DNA from: Elgaria multicarinata webbii
Lineage: Eukaryota > Chordata > Lepidosauria > Squamata > Anguidae
Assembly: GCF_023053635.1 (NCBI RefSeq)
Contig: NC_086172.1
Coordinates: 124,037,681 to 124,101,680, forward strand
Length of the DNA: 64,000 bases
Reading direction: 5' to 3'
A model generated the notes under the pieces. The model was not told the DNA's origin and did no database searches. It saw only the letters and a list, made by a program, of their open reading frames with translations. Made by a program: the position numbers and the translations under genes. Below are positions 12,801-21,256 of the stretch, piece after piece; positions within the stretch are counted from its first letter, which is position 1, and every line of letters starts with the position of its first letter.

Positions 12801-15800
12801 CTGTTAGGTTAAGGGTAACACTTTTTGTTACAATAATTCAGGCATTCACCTGAATGCACGAGGGGAAGACGGCTGTGCATGCTGGCCCCACCCCTTATGT
12901 CTCCCAGAGCATGAGCCCCACCTCCACACTCCACGCATTGTAGAGAGTTCTACTTGCTTTCCAGCAAATGAGAGTAGAACTCCCTTTCAGACCTTGCCAA
13001 TTCAACACAGCAAGGGCTGAACTGAGAGGGTGGAGTCAGTGTGCTTGGGAACATGGTGTGTGTCCCTCTACCTACTTTAAGCCCCCATGCCTCAGGCAAA
13101 TGCCTGAGCAGGGCTCCTATATCATGCAAAGGTTTGTTTATGAGAATGCAATCCTATACTCACTTACACTGAAGAAAGACCCACTCAGTACAGTGGGGTT
13201 GGGTTACTGGACAGAGTTTTAGGCCTGATTTTGGGATAGAAACTATCTTGCTTGTGCTGTGGGATGACTTTTGATGGGAGAAATAGGGATGGAGCGGGAG
13301 TGTGACCTTTTGATTCTCCTGAACCTCTCAGGATGCATTCATATGCATGATTAGATGGGGGGGGGGAGTCCTACAAACCCCAGCATTCCCCAGCTAGCCA
13401 TGTAAAAAAAAAGGGGGGGAAGCATGCTGGGAGTTGTGGGATATTTTTCTGTCTAAACATGCATAGGAATGCACTCTGAGAGGATTGAGCCTTCAGTGAC
13501 TTTCAATATTGATGGTATCATAAACCATCACATCCTTCTGGAGAGATTGTCTAAATTGGGGATTAGCAGCACTGTCCTTTAATGGTTCCAGTCATACATG
13601 GATGGCCATTTCCAGAAGTGGTGCTGGAGGATATCAGCTTGACCCTGTGGCATTTATACTTCAGGGTCCCGCAGTTCACCCCCATGCCATGATGCCTCAA
13701 TCCAGAGATGTGGATTGAGGTGTCACCAATATGGATACCCCAGCTGTCCCCAGCCTGGTGCCCTCCAGAAGTGTTGGACTGAAATCCCCATAATTCCAAT
13801 GACCTGCTAAGAGCTTTAAGCTAGAATATACTATATTTTTTTTTAGTATTTTGGTCCCACCCCTTTTACCTTTGGCCCTGCCCACCACTGGAAAGCAGCC
13901 TCCAAAACTTCTTTGAAATTGAATTCAGCTATTGACTGAAAGAGGTTCTCCACCCATCTATTAGTTAAAAAGCATCTAGAGAAATTTGAAGGTTTTCACT
14001 TTAAAGTAGATCTGATCAAGCTAGGCTAGAATCTTTTTCTATTGAGTAAATCTTTAGTTATTATAGGGGAACAACTCCTGATGTTTTTGCAATATAAAGT
14101 AAGATTAAATCCTGTTTCCCAACTCCAGGGCAGGCCCTACCATTAAGCAGAGGGAGGCAGCCACCTCATGGGTGATTTTAGGTATAAAGGAACAGCAGCA
14201 AATTGTTTTGTTGGTATTGTATTTTGACTTCCAGGGAGAAGTGGTTGTGGGATTTTCTTCCTCAGAGCACTATGTATGCGATAAAATGGAGGGAGGGTAG
14301 TTCATAAACACGTATACCCTAATCAGGGCCAGTGCCAGACTATTTTGTGCCCTAGGCAAGGTGAACTACTTTCACACACACACACACACACACACCCAAA
14401 AATGCCAACTTTGATTTTTAAGAACATATATTTCCTGGAAAAAATAAGCACAAAACTTGAAACTGCTAAATTTATTTTAAAGTGCAAGAAATACGTCATG
14501 CCAATTATAGCAAACAAATTGGAAAGGAACGTCTATGGGTGTAAAATGCATTATTTAATAGGAATATCACCTCCAAATCATCCCCCCAACTCACATGCGC
14601 GCGCGCACACACACTCAGCATCACTCATTCCAAACAAGCACATGCATGAACACATGCATTCACTCAAAAACTCCATGCACCCCATTCACCCATACATTCT
14701 CTCTCTTTCTCTCTTCCGGGCGCGTTCCAGAAGTCCGAATGTGGAGCCGCCCCACCCCCACCCCAGCGTCCCTGGCTTCGCTTCGGCTGGGCGGGCGCAG
14801 GGCGCCATCTCACCCGCCCAGGCCCAGCTGAATCCTCAGGCCGGCTCACAGCCAACTCTCGTGAGTGCTGCACTGTGCCTGGCGCCCCTCTTAGCTTGGC
14901 GCTCTAGGCGGCCGCCTGAGTGGCCTCTATGGTAGCACCGGCCCTGAACCTAATGCTCGTGTTTGTTTTTAAGGGGTCACAAGACTCTTTGTCCTTTTTT
15001 CTGCAACACTGTGACTTGGCGAGGGGGGAGAGAGGCAGAAAGGGGGCAGTATTTGATGCTTCTGCTTTCAAAAATAGTTAAAAGATGCTAAAATAAATCC
15101 TTCTTTGAACTGAAATTATTATTACCTCAGTGGGAAGGACATTGCCTCTGGCTATGCAAGTCCTTCCTTCTCTGCAATACGGCCAAAGAGGAAAATTCCA
15201 GAGGAGAAAAAAGAACAGCCCAGCCTCTGGCCTCTTTTGTCTCCGTGCTGAGAGCCTTCTCAGGAAGCCCAGCTTGCCTCTTTCGTAGGCAGATCAGGCT
15301 CCAAAATGAGGTGTTCTCCACACACACCCTTTCCCCTAGGAAGCTTTTCAGAACTACTCCTGCCGCACCTGGCGACAGCCCACTCCTCCTGCACGGCACG
15401 AATCAACCCCACGCGAGCGGGCAGGGGAGAAAAGCATCGCCGAAAACGGGACGGTGAGACCCGGGTGCTGACGGGCCGTGCTTACCCATGCGGGAGAGCT
15501 TTCCCACCAGCCCCGCGTTCCTGACGGCGGTGGGGCCATGGTCCACCCCTCTCTTTTTCTGCAAGACAAAAAGGGGAGCGATAATTCGAAACCACATGCA
15601 GCGGAGGTTGCCTCATCCGCGGGGATGACATCACTGAGGCAGGCGGGCAGCCGCTGGGAAATTTCCACTGCCGAGAGGACGCCTCCGCTGCCGCCTGATT
15701 CCCCTCCATTCAGGCCACCTCTGCCCCACCCCCCGGCCTGGCTTTTCTGCCCATCTTTTCGCATTTTAGAAATTATTTATTTATTTATTACATTTCTATA

Positions 15801-16468
15801 CCGCCCAATAGCCGAAGCTCTCTGGGCGGTTCACAAAAATTAAAATCATAGTAAGACAACGCGCATACAGGACCCCCACGCTGAACTTACGAAATCCTCC
15901 TCCAACCAAAAAAAAAAAAAGGGGGGGAGACCTGGTGCCTTTCTGATATGTTGGACTACAACTCCCATGTGGGGGATGCTGGGATTTCTAGCCCAACACA
16001 TCTGGAGAGCATCAGAGTTTGTTGTTGTTTTTGCGGGGGAAGGGGGAGACGAGCTCTGGAGCCACCACGTGGGGGATTCCTACAGCTCGATGCTGAAGTA
16101 TGTGTCGCCCAAAGGCAGCCTTGGGCTTCGCGGGTCATAGGGGTGCTAGCGCCCCCACCCCCGTTGGGGCATCTCTTTTTGGAAGAGGAAACAGAACTTC
16201 CCCTTCCTCCGTTGTCAGCCCCTCCGAGGGGGGTCAACCTGCTGCCCCTCCCCACGCAGTCGCAAACAGAAGGGCTGCTGGCTAACGGGACGGGAGAGAG
16301 GCTCGGGCCCGTAACCCTCCATCGCGCGGCAGTGCGCCCTCCGCTCACCTGCCCCCGGGAGAAGGGCGCTCCGATGAGGGCCACCGAGTGCGCGGGCCTC
16401 TTCTGGAGCTGCAGCGGGGAGCCGGCGCGCTGCTTGAGGAGCCGGGCGAAGCTGCTGCGAAGGGACAT
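740..16468 (-). CDS. ARG2: Arginase 2, mitochondrial (coding exons 1-7 of 8; 3' end off the left edge)
   Basis: Arginase hydrolyses L-arginine to ornithine and urea; the type 2 enzyme works in the mitochondrial matrix and feeds ornithine to polyamine and proline synthesis. Seven exons join in frame: 16468-16349, 15558-15486, 5955-5778, 4726-4567, 1371-1277, 1140-1036 and 876-740 (868 nt, 289 codons plus one base). The N-terminus ([14 protein letters not shown]...) is arginine-rich and lacks acidic residues, as in a mitochondrial transit peptide. All manganese ligands of the family are present: His123 in GGDH, Asp146/His148/Asp150 in DAHAD, and Asp254/Asp256 in SFDIDAFDP. This spacing is three residues ahead of human ARG2 throughout. 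The N-terminus and the near identity to ARG2 in exons 3-7 favour ARG2 over ARG1. The final exon (about 65 residues in human) is not in bases 1-739. Splice sites are GT/AG throughout. Intron 2 is the largest, at about 9.5 kb. Confidence 0.96.
1036..1140 (-). CDS. ARG2: ARG2 coding exon 6
   Basis: 105 nt encoding [20 protein letters not shown] and then [14 protein letters not shown]. This matches human [20 protein letters not shown]. Phase 2 at both ends, with donor GTAAAA. Confidence 0.95.
1277..1371 (-). CDS. ARG2: ARG2 coding exon 5
   Basis: 95 nt encoding [20 protein letters not shown] followed by [11 protein letters not shown]. This matches the human VPQLPGFSWIKPC...[10 protein letters not shown] block. 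It begins after CTCCTGTAG and ends in phase 2 at GTAAGT. Confidence 0.95.
1463..1541. repeat. Short palindromic MITE copy with centre lost
   Basis: The ends are inverted copies of each other: AGGATGCAATCCTATGCATG at the left and CATGAATAGGATTGCATCCT at the right. These termini are shared with the longer hairpin elements at 13331, 44025 and 58365. Confidence 0.7.
1700..1762 (+). repeat. LINE 3' tail with (AATA)n end
   Basis: Contains the hairpin-like GAGAGCTTCGGCTATTGGGC segment followed by GGTATAGAAATGCAATAAAT and AATA units. The same tail recurs many times in the window in both orientations. It resembles L2/CR1-clade 3' ends; the exact family is not resolved. Confidence 0.7.
1815..2225 (+). 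repeat. Dispersed repeat, copy 1 of 3
   Basis: Begins with CCTATGGGTTGCACCCT and continues into a purine/pyrimidine-biased segment with GGAAGGAGGCTGGAG. Related copies lie at 49765-50065 and 62760-63165. The family is not recognised. Confidence 0.5.
3088..3540. repeat. Inverted-repeat element of the AACCATGGTTTG family
   Basis: Contains the palindromes CCAGGAATGCCCATTCCTGG and AAACCATGGTTT and the motif GGCTTGTTGAGGGA. The same ordered motifs recur at 10795-11090. It is probably a non-autonomous DNA transposon. The open frame across it is not a gene. Confidence 0.6.
4567..4726 (-). CDS. ARG2: ARG2 coding exon 4 (DAHAD metal site)
   Basis: 160 nt encoding [14 protein letters not shown]..., then [13 protein letters not shown] and ending [13 protein letters not shown] supplies three manganese ligands. 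The exon completes a phase-2 serine codon and ends in phase 0 at GTAAGA. Confidence 0.97.
5778..5955 (-). CDS. ARG2: ARG2 coding exon 3 (first Mn-binding histidine)
   Basis: 178 nt encoding [15 protein letters not shown]... to CITVGGDH. The GGDH histidine is a metal ligand. Phase 1 at the acceptor and phase 2 at the donor GTGAGC agree with the flanking exons. Confidence 0.96.
6556..6765 (-). repeat. LINE 3' end fragment, reverse orientation
   Basis: Starts AAGAACATAAGAAGAGCC, then CATCTAGCCCAGCATTCTG and ATGAGTGCAACAGCAC. It is the reverse complement of the 3' end of the element at 19955-20620. Probably CR1-clade. Confidence 0.6.
6896..6968. repeat. Short AGTAAG-type palindromic MITE copy
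   Basis: Shares the terminal CTGCAG/ATTCTATACACACTTAC and GTATAGGATTG motifs of the family best seen at 19034-19124. Degraded. Confidence 0.5.
8031..8069. repeat. Perfect 16-bp hairpin
   Basis: AGCTAATTGAAACAAG (8031-8046) is followed by a 7-base spacer and its exact reverse complement (8054-8069). It is probably the core of a palindromic transposon remnant; the flanks were not assigned. Confidence 0.8.
8824..8910 (-). repeat. (ATC)n microsatellite and reversed LINE tail
   Basis: About nine ATC units, then CCTGCCTTTTGCCCAATGC and CAAGGCGGCCTTACAAAG, a reversed LINE 3' end. Reading the opposite strand gives a poly-Asp frame that is not a gene. Confidence 0.65.
10795..11090. repeat. Inverted-repeat element, second copy of the family at 3088
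   Basis: Shares CATTCCTGGGTTGT, CTCTGGGTTGTTGAGGGA and AACCCATGGTTGG in the same order and orientation as the copy at 3088-3540. Confidence 0.6.
11485..11577. repeat. AGTAAG-type palindromic MITE copy
   Basis: Reads GTGCAATGGTATG ... TCCCAGGTAAGTGTGCATAG. The inner arms flank a GGGGCTCACT centre, as in the copies at 18486 and 31778. Confidence 0.5.
11668..11775. repeat. Hairpin MITE (CAACTCCCAGC arms)
   Basis: Left arm CTACAACTCCCAGC and right arm GCTGGGAATTGTAGG surround a GGCTGGC-type centre. Same family as 13331-13476, 44025-44158 and 58365-58472. Confidence 0.7.
13331..13476. repeat. Hairpin MITE (CAACTCCCAGC arms)
   Basis: Left arm CCTACAAACCCCAGCATTCC and right arm AAGCATGCTGGGAGTTGTGG, followed by TCTGTCTAAACATGCATAGG. 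Homopolymer runs of G and A have expanded in the middle. Confidence 0.75.
13745..13955. repeat. Palindromic repeat piece fused to a hAT-like fragment
   Basis: CTGGTGCCCTCCAGAAGTGT is the arm of the GTGCCCTCCAG palindromic family. It continues into GAGCTTTAAGCTAGAAT and CCTTTGGCCCTGCCCACCA, which is shared with the hAT-like element at 28770-29099. Confidence 0.5.
14324..14946. mobile_element. Non-autonomous hAT-type transposon, 623 bp
   Basis: Starts CAGGGCCAGTGC and ends as the reverse complement, GCACCGGCCCTG. It is bounded by ACCCTAAT (14316-14323) and AACCTAAT (14947-14954), a 7-of-8 match. An 8-bp duplication and CAGGG ends are hallmarks of hAT elements. The left part is AT-rich with an (AC)n run at about 14373-14393. 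The right 240 bp is CpG-rich (about 14700-14920). The 196-codon open frame inside shows no transposase motif that I recognise. It lies in ARG2 intron 2 about 500 bp from exon 2. Confidence 0.8.
15486..15558 (-). CDS. ARG2: ARG2 coding exon 2
   Basis: Acceptor CTTGCAG, then [17 protein letters not shown]..., a conserved arginase N-terminal segment. It is 73 nt long and ends in phase 1 at the donor GTAAGC. The exon sits in CpG-rich sequence, so many overlapping open frames here are shadows. Confidence 0.95.
15768..15840 (-). repeat. Reversed LINE tail in ARG2 intron 1
   Basis: TTATTTATTTATT, then ATACCGCCCAATAGCCGAAG and CTCTCTGGGCGGTTCACA. It is the reverse complement of the tail at 1700-1762 and interrupts the CpG-rich ARG2 5' region. 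Confidence 0.75.
15926..16016. repeat. GTGCCCTCCAG-type palindromic MITE copy
   Basis: Left arm TGTTGGACTACAACTCCCAT and right arm GGGATTTCTAGCCCAACACA, ending CTGGAGAGCA. Better copies are at 19571 and 22448. Confidence 0.65.
16349..16468 (-). CDS. ARG2: ARG2 coding exon 1 (start codon, transit peptide)
   Basis: The ATG is at 16468-16466 and begins [10 protein letters not shown]. Forty codons end in APFSRGQ, followed by the donor GTGAGC. Human ARG2 also starts MSLR and reaches IGAPFS at the same place, which fixes this start. It lies about 65 bp downstream of a TATA-like box on the same strand. Confidence 0.95.
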
Positions 16469-16532
16469 GACGGTGAGGAAGACGACCGAGGCGGCACCGC
16501 TTACTCAGCTTCCTTTCCGCTCTCCGCAGCCG

Positions 16533-16540
16533 CTTATAAG
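16533..16540 (-). promoter_or_regulatory. ARG2: TATA-like box of ARG2
   Basis: The palindromic octamer CTTATAAG lies about 65 bp upstream of the ARG2 ATG on the minus strand, in GC-rich sequence. The position would give a 5' UTR of roughly 35-40 nt. GC boxes (CCGCCCC) follow further upstream at about 16581-16593 and 16612-16623. Function is inferred. Confidence 0.55.
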
Positions 16541-17009
16541 CAGCCGGTCCCGCTGCGCCCGCGGATAGGCAGCCGAGCCTCCGCCCCGCCCCTTTCCCGG
16601 CCGGAGGCCCGCCGCCCCGCCCCGTTGGCTGCCGGCCCGCTCCTTTATCGCCCGCTGCCCAATCGCGGCACAGCTCCCCGGGGGTGTGCCTCCCAGCCCC
16701 CCTAGGCAAAGCGCAGCGCCGTGACCAAACCGGTGTTGGCTCGTCTTCATTTTTCCTTTTCATTAAATTTTTTGATTTTTTTTAAAAAAATCTCCGCACC
16801 CCCCCCAGCCCAACGAAATTGAGCTCCCCCCACGCTGCATTCCGTTCTCCTCCTCGGGTCTCTGAGATTTGGGCTTTCAGAATGAGTCCTTGGCACGATT
16901 TCAAACGAACAAACACAACATTTAATATTTAATCAACCTCAGCTTTGCCCCCACCCCCACCCCTCATAAAGACAAATTCAGACGGTTTTTAAAAACTGGA
17001 CCACAGTTC

Positions 17010-17091
<82 letters not shown>

Positions 17092-17150
17092 TATCCGCCT
17101 CTCCCTCTGGATCGAGGCGGGGAACAACACTGAATAAAATATAATGAATG
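17010..17150 (-). repeat. (AAT)n-(ATT)n self-complementary microsatellite and reversed LINE tail
   Basis: About 44 bp of AAT units (17010-17053) run straight into about 40 bp of ATT units (17054-17093), then TATCCGCCTCTCCCTCTGGA and TCGAGGCGGGG of a LINE 3' end. The two microsatellite halves are inverted copies of each other. Poly-Asn/poly-Tyr frames are artefacts. Confidence 0.85.
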
Positions 17151-17429
17151 TTATATAGGGGGGACTCACTTCAAAGAGTCGAGCCAGAAGTGTCAATGGT
17201 CATTTACATCGCAGTGCTTCGATGACTTTAATTATTATACTTCGTAACGTAACAGAGTCGCTCGTTCAGGAAAGCGTATCTGTGTATGTATGAATGAATG
17301 AATGATGCAAACTGAATTGCATCAGCTCCTGATCTTGCTTTAAAAAGGGATGCGATTGATTCCCCAGTTACTACGTATAGGGGGGATTCCGGCGTAAGGA
17401 AACTATTGTAACGAACTAGGGCCATTTCG

Positions 17430-17870
17430 GTTTATACGCTGCTGCCGCCCAGGCTCTAACGGTCTTCCCAGCTATGCGCGCTGAACCTGCGCCTTCGTAC
17501 GTGCTGATAGCCCCACCACCGCCACCGCGTGCTCCATCGCTTGCGCCACCCTCCCACCTGAGGCCGTGGCCACCCGCGTTCCTCCCCCACCAGCTCTCCG
17601 GTTACCCAGCCTGCCGCCTCCCAGGGGCCCATGACGAGTATCTCTTCTTTCTCTTGGCCGCCTCTGGGAATATGCTTAGGGCCAGCGCCCACCCCGCCCA
17701 CTTCCGATGGGCGCTTTCACGTCTCGCTTCCTAATCCAAACGCATCGCCCGCTTTCCAGAAAGACAAAGTAACCTCCTCACAAATGTTCTGCTAGGGAAA
17801 GCAACGACCACAGGACCCGACCGCCGTGGGTCATCCTAGAGGCGGTGCCGCCGAGGAGCCAGGCAGCCCC
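17430..17870. promoter_or_regulatory. CpG-rich block without an assigned gene
   Basis: Frequent CpG and GC-rich sequence lies about 1 kb upstream of ARG2 exon 1, separated from the exon-1 CpG region by AT-rich sequence and a microsatellite. Open frames run on both strands (for example 17474-17734 plus), but none resembles a known protein. It could be an alternative promoter, a lncRNA promoter or a chance GC-rich tract. Confidence 0.4.
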
Positions 17871-18172
17871 ATGCTGGTGGGCAGGACGGGAATGGAAACG
17901 TGGGTCACAAAACACCCTGGAATGGCCAGGCGCCAAAGTTCCAACTCTCCTCTCCTTGAAGACCCGTTGTTGTCCGAACTTGTGGCGCCACACAATACAT
18001 GTCTACTGCTCAAATGTAAGTCCCGCCGAGTCCAACTGGCCTTATTTCCAGGCGCGCTGTGTGTATGGGACTGGATCTTTAATTCTCTGCTCGCAAGGCT
18101 TTTCGTGCCGAATCAGCCCTCTCGGTTTTCCTCCCTTGAAAGAAGCTTTCCTACGTATCCGCCTGTTTTTCT

Positions 18173-18236
18173 GGGGCTGATGGGAGTTAAAGTCCCAAGC
18201 ACCTGGAGAGCACCAAGTTGGGGAAGAGTGCTGCAG
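18173..18236. repeat. Half copy of the GTGCCCTCCAG-type palindromic MITE
   Basis: GGGGCTGATGGGAGTTAAAG followed by CACCTGGAGAGCACCAAG is one arm of the family seen complete at 22448-22557. Confidence 0.55.
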
Positions 18237-18485
18237 TTTTCATAAAACGGAGTGTTCAAACCGATATGGTTTCATATTTCTATTTTATAGGTTCCTATAG
18301 GTAAGATGATAAGATATAACACTACCTTATACTGAGCCAAGTAATTGCCCTTTCTAGTCCAGACCCAGTACAATATTGCACACTTATGGAAACTTCCTAT
18401 TCAGGTCGTGGAAAAACACCAATCTCTACTGTAATTATCATGCCTTCTAGTGGATAGTTCCAAGCAATGCAAGTAAATCTCTCCT

Positions 18486-18577
18486 TTAGACTACAGTCCT
18501 ATGCCCACTTACCTAGGAGTAAGTGTCATAGAAGTCAATGAGGCTTGCTTTTGAGTAGGCATGTATAGGATTACATT
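18486..18577. repeat. AGTAAG-type palindromic MITE copy
   Basis: Left end ACTACAGTCCTATGCCCACT and right end GGCATGTATAGGATTACA, with TACCTAGGAGTAAG inside. Close to the consensus of the family. Confidence 0.65.
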
Positions 18578-18659
18578 GTTAGTTACTCGGAGCAGTATGT
18601 GATGTAAGAAATCATTATTTTTTGAAATGTAGATTTTGTAGATTATTGGATTTTGTTCC

Positions 18660-18820
18660 TGTACATTTTAGGGATGTGAATGCATTGTGCTTTTATATTG
18701 TATTTTATATTATGGTTTTATACTGTTGTTTTATACTTTGAATTGTCTTAATTTTGTAAACCACCCAGAGAGCTTTGGCTATTGGGTGGTATAGAAATGC
18801 AATAAATAAATAAATAAAAT
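18660..18820 (+). repeat. LINE 3' UTR tail
   Basis: T-rich sequence runs into ACCACCCAGAGAGCTTTGGC and GGTATAGAAATGCAATAAAT, with AATA units at the end. Confidence 0.7.
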
Positions 18821-19033
18821 TGTTTGTGATTTGTTATGATTTTTATACTGATTTTTTTTACTTATATTTTTTTTAAAAATAAAATAGAATAGAAATTGCA
18901 GAATAAATATGATATAAACTAATACATTAAATGCCCATTACATTACTTCACATATTTAAAAGGTAACATTAATATAAAACCTGAGACAATAGAGCAATAT
19001 AACAAATTCAGTAATTGCATATAAACCTAACAT

Positions 19034-19124
19034 CTTTAGACTGCAATCCTATGCACACTTACCTGAGAGTAAGTCCCATTGAACTCAATAAGACCTACTT
19101 CTGAATAGACATGCATAGGATTAG
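19034..19124. repeat. AGTAAG-type palindromic MITE, best copy
   Basis: Left end GACTGCAATCCTATGCACAC and right end GACATGCATAGGATTAG. Inside, GAGAGTAAGTCCCATTGAAC is mirrored by an imperfect AATAAGACCTACTTCTGA. Other probable copies lie near 13143, 21500, 22262, 29722, 37583, 46185 and 50563. Confidence 0.75.
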
Positions 19125-19570
19125 TTTAAAATGTACTTGGTTTTACTGGAAATATGCAGTAAAAATGCTTGGTTTTACTGGAAATATGCATATGAATGAA
19201 AAAGAAGTGAAGTTATAAAAAAAAAGCTGTCACGGGAGTACAATTTGATTCCAAGGTAGGTTAGTTTGGGAGAATGGTAAGTCTGAAACTACTGTAAACA
19301 GTCAATGTTACTCATCCGTTTCTTTCACCTATGGGAGAACATTAAAACTATTAAATTATATATACATAAAATAGCCTCACAAGAATTCCACCTTTCCAAA
19401 GATGGCTGCACTCTTCATTTTGGAAAACACTTACATTTGGTCTCCACTGAGCCCTGATGAAATCAAGGCGAGGCTATGTTCTCCTCCAGAAAAGTAGTTT
19501 TCCATACCCTTCAGCCTATGATCCACCCAAATCTACCTGCCATGGTTATTGCTCCAGAATAAAACAGGGT

Positions 19571-19697
19571 GGGCAATTTGTAACCTCCAGATGTTGTTGG
19601 ACTGCAACTTCCATCATCCCTCTCCATTGACTATGCTGGCTGTGGACGATGGGAGTTGCAGTCCAACAACATTTGGAGCACCACAGGTTACCCACTC
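19571..19697. repeat. GTGCCCTCCAG-type palindromic MITE copy
   Basis: Left arm CAGATGTTGTTGGACTGCAA and right arm TTGCAGTCCAACAACATTTG are near-perfect inverted copies around a GGCTGTGG centre. Confidence 0.75.
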
Positions 19698-19954
19698 CTG
19701 AACTAAAATAATGACTTTAGTATGAAAAAGAATGGGAGAAAGGCTTTTTATTAAACAAAACCAAAAACGTTACATAACATCATCACTGGTATTCTTAAGC
19801 TTATATAACATTCATCATTGATGTGCTCCACATTCCTGCGCCAGAGATTTGCTCATCTCTTACATAAATGCAAATGTTAACTCAGTGTGTGTGGCTGCTG
19901 TGAAAAAGACAAATAGAACTGCCAAGACCATACTGCCCTAATACAAATGTATGG

Positions 19955-20620
19955 TGCAATCACACTTCCACCAGAGTTGTGTACAGTTCTGGTCACAGCA
20001 CCTAAAAAAGGGTATTGTAGAGTTGGAAAATATGCAAAACAGGGCAGCTGAAATGATCAAGGGATTGGACAACTCCTGAATGAGGAAAGGTTACAACTTC
20101 TGAGATGGTTTAGCTTAGAAAAGAGGCAAGTGAGGGGAAACATGATAGAGGTGGTGGTGTACCAAATTATGCATGGCATGGAGAAAGTGGATAGGGAGAT
20201 ATTTGTCTCCCTCTCTCATAATAATAGACCTCCCATGTTATCCCATGAAGCTGATTGGTGGGAGATACAGGAGAAATAAAAGGAATTACTTCTTCACACA
20301 GCACAAAGTTAAACTATGAAATTCGCTATCACAAGATGTAGTGTTGGCCACCAGTTTGGATGGCTTTAAAAGGGGGGTCAAAGTCCTGGAGAAGGCTGTC
20401 AATAGCTACTAGTCCTGATGGCTACATGCTACTTCCAGTATCAGAGGCAGTATACCTATGTACACCAGTTGCTGGGGATCATGGGCAGGAGGGTGCTGTT
20501 GCACTCATGTCCTGCTTGTGGGTTTCCCACGGGCAGCTGATTGCCTACTGGGTAAACAGAATGCTGCTGGACTAGATGGACCGTTGATCTGCACCAGCAC
20601 GGCTCTTCTTACGTTCTTGG
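19955..20620 (+). repeat. LINE 3' fragment, probably CR1-clade
   Basis: One frame in the first part reads a reverse-transcriptase tail resembling EERLQ...FSLEKRQVRG. The 3' end reads ACTAGATGGACCGTTGATCT and ends GGCTCTTCTTACGTTCTTG. Several stops are present. The 3' end is repeated in reverse at 6556-6765. Confidence 0.6.
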
Positions 20621-20869
20621 GTATACCAATAATAAACATAAATAGTTGCTCTTCTCAAATGCGTTCGATTATCTCCATGCAGAGCGTGGGGGATATTTCT
20701 TTTACGACCTTGCTTTTTGTGTTTGTGAGACCAGACAAATGACCAGCTTAGGTTTGCAAGGTGAATGAAGAAAATCTTTCCCGGCCGAATATTCTTGCCT
20801 GCTTTGGTTTCAGGACGTTGATGGCTCAAAGTTTGAATTTGGTGCGCAGCTGCCTCTTGGCGGATTACG

Positions 20870-21076
20870 GCAACGAGGTTGCTGCAGCTGCTAAGCCGGC
20901 CATCACAGGCTCGTCAGCGACCGCTCGTCTCTCCAGCACAAGAGACAGCTCCTTGCCGGGGTGGGGCGGAGCCTTGCTACCACCGAGCTGTCGGAGGCTA
21001 GAGTAGAACACGGACGTTAGGACGGGTGGATCCGCTCTGCGAATCCCGTACTCGTTGCTCCTGGCCTGGCTGGGAA
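20870..21076 (+). promoter_or_regulatory. PIGH: CpG-rich promoter and 5' UTR region of PIGH
   Basis: CpG density rises from about 20,870 through exon 1 to about 21,400. No TATA box is evident. Transcription start position is unknown. Confidence 0.6.
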
Positions 21077-21256
21077 ATGGCGGAGGAAAAGGGGTACCTG
21101 GCCGTGTCCGGAGAGCGCATCTCGCTGCAGCGCCGCCACCACAGCGCCTCCTGTCGGGAGTTCCAGGTGCGCTGCCCGCGGCTGCGGCTGCGCTCGCTCA
21201 GCGCCGTGACGTGCTCCGTGTGGCTGGTGGCTTACGGGCTCTTCGTGGTCAGCCAG
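21077..21256 (+). CDS. PIGH: PIGH coding exon 1
   Basis: Sixty codons from ATG to GLFVVSQ, before the donor GTACCG. Contains SCREFQVRCPRLRLRSLSAV and the start of the membrane hairpin. Confidence 0.94.

Larger units (their letters stand above)
5956..15485 (-). other. ARG2: ARG2 intron 2 (about 9.5 kb)
   Basis: No additional exon was recognised. It carries LINE and MITE pieces (6556, 6896, 8031, 8824, 10795, 11485, 11668, 13331 and 13745) and a hAT-type element at 14324-14946. Between these pieces it is mostly AT-rich and unremarkable. Confidence 0.7.
15990..16725. promoter_or_regulatory. ARG2: CpG-rich promoter region of ARG2
   Basis: Dense CpG dinucleotides and GC boxes surround exon 1. 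High GC continues into intron 1 and exon 2, but a LINE tail (about 15768-15840) and a palindromic repeat (15926-16016) interrupt it. Long open frames here on both strands are composition artefacts. Confidence 0.7.
16469..21076. other. Head-to-head spacer between ARG2 and PIGH
   Basis: About 4.6 kb with no recognised exon. It contains the ARG2 promoter, the AAT/ATT microsatellite with a LINE tail (17010-17150), a CpG-rich block (17430-17870), palindromic MITE copies (18486, 19034, 19571), a LINE tail (18660-18820), a LINE 3' piece (19955-20620) and the PIGH promoter. Confidence 0.75.

Noticed and set aside
14345-14935. 196-codon open frame, plus strand
   Set aside because: It lies inside a non-autonomous hAT element, includes an (AC)n run read as His-Thr repeats, and shows no transposase motif.
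15948-16763. Long overlapping open frames on both strands around ARG2 exon 1
   Set aside because: CpG-rich sequence has few stops. Only the [10 protein letters not shown] frame matches a known protein and joins to exon 2.
17008-17196. Poly-Asn/poly-Tyr frame
   Set aside because: It is a translation of the AAT/ATT microsatellite.
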